From: Metapseudomonas resinovorans DSM 21078
Lineage (GTDB): Bacteria; Pseudomonadota; Gammaproteobacteria; Pseudomonadales; Pseudomonadaceae
DNA: 64,000 bases
Reading direction: 5' to 3'
Assembly (NCBI RefSeq): GCF_000423545.1
Contig: NZ_KE384035.1
Coordinates: 25,792-89,791 of the forward strand
Position 1 is the stretch's first letter. Every line of letters starts with the position of its first letter. This document shows positions 31,954 to 38,658 of this stretch, piece after piece. Made by a program: the position numbers and the translations under genes. The notes under the pieces were generated by a model. That model ran no database searches. It saw only the letters and a program-made list of their open reading frames with translations, and was not told the DNA's origin.

Positions 31954-32007
31954 CTATTGCACCCGTTTGAGGTTGTGCGCGAGCACGTACAGCCTCATCT
32001 CGATACT
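31954..32007 (-). pseudogene. C-terminal tail of an IS1182/IS5-type transposase
   Basis: The minus strand reads SIEMRLYVLAHNLKRVQ followed by TAG. The stretch EMRLYVLAHNLKRV resembles the conserved tail of IS1182- and IS5-class transposases (LHVLAYNLKRV type). Everything upstream of this tail is lost at a run of 13 C residues. Only 17 codons remain, so the family call is tentative. Confidence 0.5.
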
Positions 32008-32020
32008 CCCCCCCCCCCCC
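32008..32020 (+). repeat. 13-base poly-C tract
   Basis: An uninterrupted run of 13 C residues sits exactly where the transposase remnant breaks off. It may mark a recombination or repair junction. Homopolymers of this length are also prone to sequencing error, so the count is uncertain. Confidence 0.6.
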
Positions 32021-32192
32021 GCTCGAGCATTTGGGGAAAGAAAAGGGGGCGCCCATCTAGGTCTTCAGCGTGTCAACTTGATGCTCGCTCGTCTGGCGGT
32101 TTATGCCCGTCTGTGTGGCGTCAGCATGGCCTGTTTTTATAGCCTAGGTATCGACGAAATAAAGTCCGTGAGTTCGGAGTAGTCGACAGTAT

Positions 32193-32663
32193 CTACTGAT
32201 ACACACCATAGTATAGGCGAGAAAGAAATTCATCTACGAGCTCATAGCCGATTGGATTTGTGAGTAGATCAATCGGGGTTCGGCCGTTTAGGCCAAGCTG
32301 TGGCTTTACCATCCAGTGCTCAGCATTTGTTTGGTTTCCCAAGACAGTTTCTGCTTTTGCTAGCACCTCGACAAATTGTAAAGCGCGAGAGCTTTGCTCA
32401 GGGGTGAGAGGTTCCTTCGGTTTTTTCATTCGCCGGCTTAATGTTCGACCCGAAATTCCGAGAATCTTAAGTCTCAGGGTCTTATCATCCAGTACGCGGA
32501 TGAGTTCGAATGATTTTATTACATCCTCTATGGCAAAGCCTCGTTCTATCAGTTGATAGATCTTGTATCTGTCGCCTGCTTCTGCTTGTCCTTTCAGCAG
32601 GCATTCTAATGGTTCGAAGCTTTGTACTTGCTGGTCGGTTTTAGATGGGGTCATTGAAATCAT
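32193..32663 (-). CDS. Orphan Xre/MbcA/ParS-type antitoxin with DUF2384 toxin-binding domain
   Basis: A 156-residue protein. The C-terminal part (GNQTNAEHWMVKPQLGLN, then GRTPIDLLTNPIGYELVDEF) is the DUF2384 toxin-binding domain of antitoxins paired with RES-domain toxins. The middle part (KTLRLKILGISGRTLSRRM) is the helical DNA-binding region. In such operons the antitoxin usually precedes the RES toxin, but downstream there is only the transposase tail and poly-C tract, so the toxin is missing. ATG 32663 has AGAGG 8 bases upstream. The DNA is AT-rich. Confidence 0.75.
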   Translation of the reverse strand: MISMTPSKTDQQVQSFEPLECLLKGQAEAGDRYKIYQLIERGFAIEDVIKSFELIRVLDDKTLRLKILGISGRTLSRRMKKPKEPLTPEQSSRALQFVEVLAKAETVLGNQTNAEHWMVKPQLGLNGRTPIDLLTNPIGYELVDEFLSRLYYGVYQ

Positions 32664-32921
32664 GTCTTCACCCTCTACGCCAGATCCTGATCTACCATAT
32701 GGAGTCAATTGTTGCCCATAATAACTTAATTTTACTCCAATTTTCCAGGTTCTGATCAGTAGGGGCTAGGTTTTGTTCTCGCTCGGTACGTTAGGCAGCG
32801 TCGGGGCTGGTAACGAGTCTCACCCGATGCTTTTCTAAGATGTGAGCCAGACTTCTAAGCATTGTCGCTTGGTTGCTCTGCCGCGTGCATCGCGCCCGGT
32901 ACTGCGTTGATTGGAGGGTTC

Positions 32922-33727
32922 ATGAGTTGTGTAGGCCTACTGGAGCGAGTGGTCGAAACGGTCCTTTCAGCCGGGTGCCTACTGGCCGCTGAGTGGGAGC
33001 GTCCTGATGGTCCCCGAGGCAAAGGCGACAAGGCCGAAGTGGACGTCGAGATTGAGGAACAGTTACGTGCCAGCCTGCTCCGGCTGCTGAATTGCGATTT
33101 TTGGGGCGAGGAGACAGGACTTAGTTTCACGGAGGCCGAGTTCTGTTGGGTGGTCGATCCCAATGATGGGACGAGCGATTTCCTGCAAGGGCGTCGAGGA
33201 TCAGCCATATCCGTTGGGCTGCTCCGCAATGCTGTTCCTGTCCTGGGGTAGTCTACGCGCCAGTCACCCCGGACCGTGGGCCCGATTGCATCTCCTGGAC
33301 GAAAGGCCTTGGAGGCATCATGCGCAACGGCAAGATGCTCTTCAGTAGGTTGGATCACCTCGACCTTATGCCAGGCAGCAAGGTCCTGATGAGTACAGCC
33401 GCCGCTTCCAAACCGGAGCTTAATTCCGAACTCTGCGCGCCTACCAACTTCATCCCTATGCCAAGCATCGCTTATCTTCTGGCTCTTGTGGCCGCTGGCG
33501 ACGCTATTGCGGGTGCCTCACTCGTTCCTGTGTCAGCACACGATGTAGTGGCTGGTCACGCTCTCTTGATCGGGGCGCGGGGCGTGCTGCTCGACCAGGA
33601 GGGTGCTCTCATCAGTTACGAGTCATAGGAGCGGATGTCACAGACCTCGATGCGGTGTTTCGGTGGAGCGCCCCGAGCATGCCAGGAGCTGTCTCAAAGG
33701 CGCTGGGACAAGCTGTTCATCAGTTGA
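32922..33727 (+). pseudogene. Inositol-monophosphatase-family protein, frameshift plus amber codon
   Basis: IMPase-fold phosphatases use a metal site made by GEE and DPxDGT motifs. Here FWGEETG and WVVDPNDGTSDFLQG are in the first frame (32922-33251). One missing G near 33247 ends that frame at TAG; restoring it gives VVYAPVTPDRGPD, continuing in another frame to AHDVVAGHALLIGARG, the C-terminal family motif. That frame meets TAG at 33626 (LISYES-stop), but the same frame continues CFGGAPRACQELSQRRWDKL to TGA at 33727. GGAGG precedes ATG 32922. The substrate cannot be told. Confidence 0.7.
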
Positions 33728-33836
33728 TTGTTACGCTCCGACATAGCGCCCAAGACACCGGTTATGGACATTGGCACTTGCCGATTGAATGACTGCTAGC
33801 AGCCTTTGGCGACTGGACGCGATAGTTGCTAATGTC

Positions 33837-34601
33837 TCATTCAATCGCGAGCACCTTGCGGCCCTGGGCATCACGAATCAGGCGGCCCAGGAAGCGGATC
33901 AGTACCTGGGCGGTCAGCGTTTCCCGATACAGCATGAAGCGCAGCTTGCCTCGATTGGTCACGCTGGAAGTCATGTTGGTGGCGAAACGACTGCCGCTGA
34001 CCGGGCGTACCGGTGTCTCGCCAACAGGGGCGTAGCTGCGGCCAGCATGGCTGTCGCTGCGCATACCCGTTTCGTCCCCCCACTAAATCTCGGCGTTCTC
34101 GGCCTTGGCCCGCTGTGCGATACGCGGGTATTCGTTTTCCAGCCAGCGCTGAACCACTTCTGGCTTTTGCTGGTAAGCCCGATGCAGCGGTCGCTGCGGG
34201 GTGTAACCCCAACGCTTGAGGTATTCCCCCACCGTTCGAACCGGCATGAGAAAACCACAGCGCTGGCGGATCAGTTCTCGCACGGCATCCCGCGTCCACA
34301 GCGCAAATCCGAGCTTGAGTTGATCGGGCATCTTGTCGGTCATCAGGGTGCGAATCAGCACTTCCTGGCTGGGGCTCAAGCTGCGCCGATCACCCTGGCG
34401 CACACCACGCTGGCCGCCGGTAATGGCGGCCGTCGTACCTTGGCGCTCGGCGACCTCTGCCCAGTGGGCGACAGTGCGGGGATGGACGCCAAGCGCCTCG
34501 CCAATGGCCTTATAGGTGTAACCCTGCTCTCGCATGCGCAGGGCCGTGGCGCGCTTCTCGCGCTGTTCTTGAGGACTGAGTTTGCGGGCATCTGTATTCA
34601 T
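33837..34601 (-). pseudogene. IS630-family transposase, amber-interrupted and 3'-truncated
   Basis: The first part (34601-34083) has an N-terminal helix-turn-helix (ALRMREQGYTYKAIGEALGV) and IS630-type linker (LIRQRCGFLMPVRTVGEYLK, WGYTPQRPLHRAYQQ). The frame hits TAG at 34083-34085, where homologues have WWGDETG or similar, and then continues in the same frame WGDETGMRSDSHAGRSYAP, the first catalytic aspartate region, to 33837. The C-terminal third with the rest of the DDE triad is missing. It is inactive. Confidence 0.75.
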
Positions 34602-34792
34602 AGCGACAGATTATCCAACATGCCCTATTTAATTGCCTGGTTAATAGCGCACTTAACGTTGGTCAACTCGACGAGCTTTTTGCGAACGCCAATGCATGCG
34701 TCCTTCCGTCCTACGACGACTACAGGAGAGCACAGATTGCTACTTCAGGCGCCGCAGCGAGAAACGCAGAATTCGAACGCGCTCACATCCAC

Positions 34793-35231
34793 CTAGGAAG
34801 ACGCTGAGCAGAATCGCCCCCCCCTGCGCAGCCATAACCCACCTCTCCCAAACCGACCACGGCACGGGCAAGGAACGTGACGAGGAAGTTGCCGCTCAGG
34901 TCGCACGCGATAGTCGCCAGCCCCAGACAATGGCCATGACTGTGGCGCTTTTGACACGCCCCCAGCGATCGGCCAGCAGGGGAATGGGGAAGGTCATGAG
35001 CCCCACAGTCAGGGCGACGACGCTGACCAGTGCGCCGAGTTGGGTGTCGCTCAAGGCCCGCTCGGCCTTGAGCGAAGGAAATATGGCGTTGATCATCTGG
35101 CGTGACATGTAGTCGGACAACATCAGGCCGAACGTAAGAGCAAACGTCAGACAGGCGTAACCACGCGAGACGAGTGGTGCATCATCGGTGGCGATGATGG
35201 TGCGGCTAATGGGTAGAGCCATAGATGGCAC
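34793..35231 (-). pseudogene. N-terminal fragment of an MFS transporter
   Basis: The frame 35231-34896 reads ACLTFALTFGLMLSDYMSRQ, INAIFPSLKAERALSDTQLG and PIPLLADRWGRVKSAT, closely like the N-terminus of the intact MFS gene at 51194-52525. After a one-base shift it continues LATIACDLSGNFLVTFLARA and VVGLGEVGYGCAGG, and a second shift near a G run gives AILLSVFLGG before homology stops near 34793. Only the first four or five membrane segments remain. Confidence 0.75.
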
Positions 35232-35246
35232 TCCAGGTTGATTCGC

Positions 35247-35510
35247 TTAAAGCGTTATCCGGCTTGCCGCACGACCGGGGCCGCTCGACAAGCTGTTATG
35301 CGGTGGGCGACCCACCGTATGAGTTTCCGGCTCGACTTCGTCCCACATGAGGTTGCCGCACTGGCCTGGTTTGCGGTTCGGAGCCCAGCCCAGTGCCTTG
35401 AGGGTTTCGTCGGTGTTGGCGTAGGACTTGCCGATCGTCATCATGGTGCGAGCTTCGTCGGCGCTGGCGATGTCGCGGCCCAGGTTCTTGGCCTGTTGCA
35501 CGCACCGGGG
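35247..35510 (-). pseudogene. C-terminal remnant of a BKACE (DUF849) enzyme
   Basis: About the last quarter of a beta-keto acid cleavage enzyme: QAKNLGRDIASADEARTMM, SYANTDETLKALGWAPNRKPG. It aligns with the C-terminus of the intact enzyme at 49985-51040 (IYKIGTFYKDADETLAANGF, APNRKAGQKG). The 5' part is deleted; what is left starts about 17 bases after the carboxymuconolactone-decarboxylase-like gene. The order then runs to an MFS fragment, mirroring the intact BKACE-MFS pair. Confidence 0.7.
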
Positions 35511-35527
35511 GGCGGTTTGAAATGGAT

Positions 35528-35929
35528 TCAGTAAGTGCCTTGCACGAGACCATCGGCGGCCAGCTTCTGCGCTTCTTCGATAAGCATTGGGGCGCCCAGC
35601 GCCATGCTGTGAATCCCCAGTACCGAGGTCAGCTGCAGTACCGCCAGCACCTCCTCTGCGCTGGCGCCGAGCTCCAGGGCCTTTCGGATATGGCGGCGCA
35701 CGCCTGGGGCATACATGTGGGTGCAAGAGGCATCGACGGCGATGAAGATCAGTTCGATTGTCTTGGGCTCCAGAATCCCTTTGCGCACCGGATGCACGGC
35801 CATGGCGAGGAATTTCTCGATCCAGTCGGCATCCAGCTCGGCCAGCTTGTCCCAGGCAGGATTCCAGTTGCCGGCATCACGCATGGCATCGCAGGTTGGG
35901 GTGACGGGCTTGGGTTGATCGAGATTCAT
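35528..35929 (-). CDS. Carboxymuconolactone-decarboxylase/AhpD-like protein
   Basis: A 133-residue protein of the CMD/AhpD fold. Visible parts are KTIELIFIAVDASCTHMYAP (the Cx2H-type region) and HIRKALELGASAEEVLAVLQ with LTSVLGIHSMALG. Members include decarboxylases and alkylhydroperoxide reductases; the reaction here is unknown. ATG 35929 has AAGGA 8 bases upstream. Two operator-like repeats lie 62-98 bases upstream, and the gene is followed by BKACE and MFS remnants, so it was once first in a catabolic operon. Confidence 0.8.
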   Translation of the reverse strand: MNLDQPKPVTPTCDAMRDAGNWNPAWDKLAELDADWIEKFLAMAVHPVRKGILEPKTIELIFIAVDASCTHMYAPGVRRHIRKALELGASAEEVLAVLQLTSVLGIHSMALGAPMLIEEAQKLAADGLVQGTY

Positions 35930-35990
35930 GGGACAGTTCCTTGGATAGAGAGCGATTGAGTTCACTCTAAAAGTGCCGGCCTGATTCGGA

Positions 35991-36027
35991 TTGACTTAGC
36001 GGGACACCGACTTGACTTTTCGGGACG
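35991..36027 (-). promoter_or_regulatory. Tandem operator-like repeats upstream of the CMD-like gene
   Basis: TTGACTTAGCGGGACA (35991-36006) and TTGACTTTTCGGGACG (36012-36027) are direct repeats exactly 21 bases apart. A third copy with one or two differences lies at 36935-36950 in front of the SDR gene. Two half-sites spaced 21 bp are typical of AraC/XylS-type activators, and an AraC gene lies 1 kb away. Confidence 0.65.
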
Positions 36028-36051
36028 TTTGTCTGACTGTCCCGGAAAGCC

Positions 36052-36876
36052 TCAGATGTAGGTACCGCCACCGGCGTTAATGATCGAACCGACCAGGTAG
36101 CACTCATCAGAGGCCAGATGTGACACCAGCGCCGCATATTCCTCGGCCTTGCCCAAACGCCCCAGCGGGAGGATCTGGTTGATTACGCTGAGTTGCTCGG
36201 GTGACTGCTTATCGAGGAATTGCTCGAAGGCCGGGGTACTTACGCCACCTGGGCAGATTGCATTGACCTGAACATTGGCGCCGGCCACTTCGTAAGCCAC
36301 CGAGCGGGTGAAGGCGATCACCGCGCCTTTGCTCGCGGAGTAGTGCGGGCTATGCGCACTCATGGCGGAGATGGCGGCGATACTGGCGATGTTGATGATC
36401 TTGCCGTAGCGCTGCGGCTCCATGCGATTGAGAGCCGCGCGAGTGCAATAGAACACGCCGTCGACATTCACCGCCCAGAAGCGCTTCCATTCCGCATTGT
36501 CCATGTGGCGGGTGATCTCCAGCGACTGCCGGGGCACCGGCTGGGTCAATAATGCGTAATGACGTTGACGTCGCTCTTCGTCATGGGGTTTATCCGGTAC
36601 CAAGGCCGCATTGTTGACCAGGATATGCAGGGTGCCGAAATGCGCGTCGATTTGATCGAACATGGCGGCTACCTCAGCGCTTGACGACACATCACAGCGC
36701 AGCGCCAGGCATTGCGAGCCACGCCCCTCGATCTCGGCACGTGTGGCTTTGAGCGCCGCTTCGTTGATGTCACAAATGACCACGCAGGCGCCTTCGTCGG
36801 CCATTCGTAGGGCAATGGCGTGACCCAAGCCAAGTGCTCCACCGGTAATCAAGGCAACTCGACCATTCAACTTCAT
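36052..36876 (-). CDS. SDR-family NAD(P)-dependent oxidoreductase
   Basis: A classical short-chain dehydrogenase of 274 residues, likely oxidising a hydroxyl to a ketone or the reverse. Motifs are TGGALGLG (cofactor glycines), NNAA, S165, Y179 and K183 (YSASKG), and the C-terminal VGSIINAGGGTYI. An insert with many charged residues (about 94-125) is longer than in FabG. ATG 36876 has GGAG 9 bases upstream; an upstream ATG at 36891 overlaps that site. It is divergent from the AraC gene, with an operator-like repeat between them. Confidence 0.9.
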   Translation of the reverse strand: MKLNGRVALITGGALGLGHAIALRMADEGACVVICDINEAALKATRAEIEGRGSQCLALRCDVSSSAEVAAMFDQIDAHFGTLHILVNNAALVPDKPHDEERRQRHYALLTQPVPRQSLEITRHMDNAEWKRFWAVNVDGVFYCTRAALNRMEPQRYGKIINIASIAAISAMSAHSPHYSASKGAVIAFTRSVAYEVAGANVQVNAICPGGVSTPAFEQFLDKQSPEQLSVINQILPLGRLGKAEEYAALVSHLASDECYLVGSIINAGGGTYI

Positions 36877-36934
36877 GCGAGGACACTCCATCTAAAAGAT
36901 GGTCCTTAGCCTAGACAAGCCGCTGGCATTTAAC

Positions 36935-36950
36935 TTGACTTTGCGGGACA
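36935..36950 (-). promoter_or_regulatory. Third copy of the operator-like repeat, between SDR and AraC genes
   Basis: TTGACTTTGCGGGACA differs at one base from the copy at 35991 and at two from the copy at 36012. It lies in the 122-base divergent region between the SDR start (36876) and the AraC start (36999). CGGGAC here faces CGTCCCG at 36975-36981, a possible inverted partner. Confidence 0.6.
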
Positions 36951-36998
36951 TCAATTTGTTAAGCTGACAAATTGCCGTCCCGAATCGGTAAATTAATC

Positions 36999-38036
36999 AT
37001 GAGCGGTCTTGTTCGCAGTGCCTGCCTCACCAATTACGCGGAAATAGCCCGCTCGTTAAACGTCGATCCCATGCAGCAGTTGCGCCTCGTCGGCCTTGAT
37101 CCGCGCTGCTTGCTGCAACCCGATCTGAAAATTCCCACCAAAGCCGTGGCCCGGCTACTGGAAAGCTCAGCGCGTGAGGCCGGCGTGGACGATTTCGGCT
37201 TGCGCATGGCGGAAACCCGCAAGCTTTCTAATCTTGGGCCGCTGGCGTTGCTATGTCGTGACGAGCCAACTATCCGTGCGGCTCTGGAGGCAATGCGCGA
37301 CTTCCTCTACCTGCACAACCAAGGTTTGGTGCTGGGTATCGAGGAGAGTGACGGCGTGATGGTATTGCGCATGGAACAGATAACGGTCGGCAACCTGGCT
37401 GTGCGCCAGGCGATAGAGTTGGCGGGGGCGGTGACCCACCGCCTGCTGAAAACTTTGCTGGGCAGCCACTGGCATCCTTCAGTGGTCTGCTTCCGTCACG
37501 CTCCGCCGCTGGACGACAGCCGGCACCGCCGCGTATTGGGCACGTCGGTTCAGTTCAACAGCTTGATGGATGGCCTCGTCTGCCGCAGCAGCGATCTTGA
37601 CAAGCCCCTGCCCAACGCTGATCCAGATATAGCCCGCTACGTTCATCAGTACTTGAAAAGTATCCGCGAAGAATCCAAAACAGCGTTACTGGAGCAGGTC
37701 CGCCAGATTATCTGGATGTTGCTGCCCACTGGGCGGTGCTCGGTGGAGCATGTGGCTGCCCACCTGGGACGTGACAGACGGACGCTGCATCGGCAGCTGA
37801 CGCAGGAAGACGAGACCTTTTCCTCACTATTGGATCAGGCACGTACAGAGCTGGCAATGCGTCACTTGGCACACTCCACTCATCCATTGAGTGAGATTGC
37901 TGGCGTTCTGGGTTTCTCTGAGCTGAGTGCATTTTCACGCTGGTTCAGCCGGCACTTTTATTGCAGTCCATCAACCTGGAGAGCTCGCCAGGCTAACCGG
38001 TTGGTCGAGGGGGACCACATAGAAAAGCCTGCTTAG
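36999..38036 (+). CDS. AraC-family regulator, OruR/ArgR-like with arabinose-binding-like N-domain
   Basis: A 345-residue regulator. The N-terminal ligand domain runs to about residue 200 (CLTNYAEIARSLNVDPMQQL, FGLRMAETRKLSNLGPLALL). The C-terminal AraC DNA-binding domain has two helix-turn-helix units (SVEHVAAHLGRDRRTLHRQL and LSEIAGVLGFSELSAFSRWF). ATG 36999 is chosen over the in-frame TTG 36972, which lacks a ribosome site. It is a paralogue of the regulator at 46612. It probably controls the SDR and CMD-like genes through the repeats at 35991-36027 and 36935. Confidence 0.9.
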   Translation: MSGLVRSACLTNYAEIARSLNVDPMQQLRLVGLDPRCLLQPDLKIPTKAVARLLESSAREAGVDDFGLRMAETRKLSNLGPLALLCRDEPTIRAALEAMRDFLYLHNQGLVLGIEESDGVMVLRMEQITVGNLAVRQAIELAGAVTHRLLKTLLGSHWHPSVVCFRHAPPLDDSRHRRVLGTSVQFNSLMDGLVCRSSDLDKPLPNADPDIARYVHQYLKSIREESKTALLEQVRQIIWMLLPTGRCSVEHVAAHLGRDRRTLHRQLTQEDETFSSLLDQARTELAMRHLAHSTHPLSEIAGVLGFSELSAFSRWFSRHFYCSPSTWRARQANRLVEGDHIEKPA

Positions 38037-38482
38037 AGCACTTGGTGCAGGAGGCACTTCCCAGCCAGAAGCTAATTGCGCTACTTCCTCCAAATCCAGC
38101 TCTCACCACCGGACTGTCGCACAATAGGTGCGCGCCGGTTGATGTGCCGCTTTCCCACCTCAAGCTCATCCTGCGGCTGGATCGTCTCCGATGGTTCCGA
38201 GCCCGCCACGTCGATGGAGACTCGTTGAGTTTGCGCGCGAACCAACCTGAAGGTGCGCTCGCCGAGCAGGTCGGCAATTTGGGCGAGCGAGCGCTGGTCG
38301 GTAGCCAAGTATTGAATCATCCCGGTTTTGCTAGCCACTTTTCAGGCTTGTGAAATAGCACGTTGAGGTCGCCCGAGAAATTTGGTTGTTCGCGGAATCA
38401 GGGGGAAGAGCGAGTTGACAGTCAGGGAAGTGGGTAAATTGGCAGTCGCCAAACATCCCAACCCCCACGCCCTGCTGTCGCC
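38037..38482. other. Degenerate stretch between AraC gene and ISL3 fragment
   Basis: The minus-strand frame 38081-38338 (MASKTGMIQYLATDQRSLAQ onward) could be a short gene but resembles no family I know. The right part (38390-38450) may be the outer end of the ISL3 element, rich in G and A. No RNA gene or promoter was recognised. Confidence 0.35.
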
Positions 38483-38658
38483 GTGCATCCTATTGATCTT
38501 GCCGCTTTCTGGCCAGGCTACGAGGTCGTCGCCTGTTGCCCCGTTGCTGAACACACCCTGCTGATTGAGCTGGAGCCCCAGGTCGACCGAGTGTCCCGAT
38601 GTGGGCGCTGTCTACAGCCCAGCCCATTGATCCACAAGCGGCGCATCCGTCAGGTGCC
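38483..38658 (+). pseudogene. N-terminal fragment of an ISL3-family transposase
   Basis: From GTG 38483 the plus strand reads LAAFWPGYEVVACCPVAEH, then LLIELEPQVDRVSRCGRCLQ and IHKRRIRQVP. ISL3 transposases begin with such a strand and a C-rich zinc finger. Homology stops at about 38658, the base before the stop codon of the convergent RND gene, so the element is truncated there. The remaining ~59 codons cannot act. Confidence 0.65.

Noticed and set aside
31949..32182. Plus-strand gene over the poly-C tract
   Set aside because: The frame crosses a homopolymer and the sequence of a transposase tail on the other strand, with no family features.
33626..34085. Reassigned amber codon, because two neighbouring genes are interrupted by TAG
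   Set aside because: Other breaks in the same strip are frameshifts and deletions, and core genes use TAG as a normal stop (for example ybeD and lipB), so this is plain decay.
34696..35112. 138-codon plus-strand frame
   Set aside because: It overlaps the MFS fragment on the minus strand, which has clear homology; the plus frame has none.
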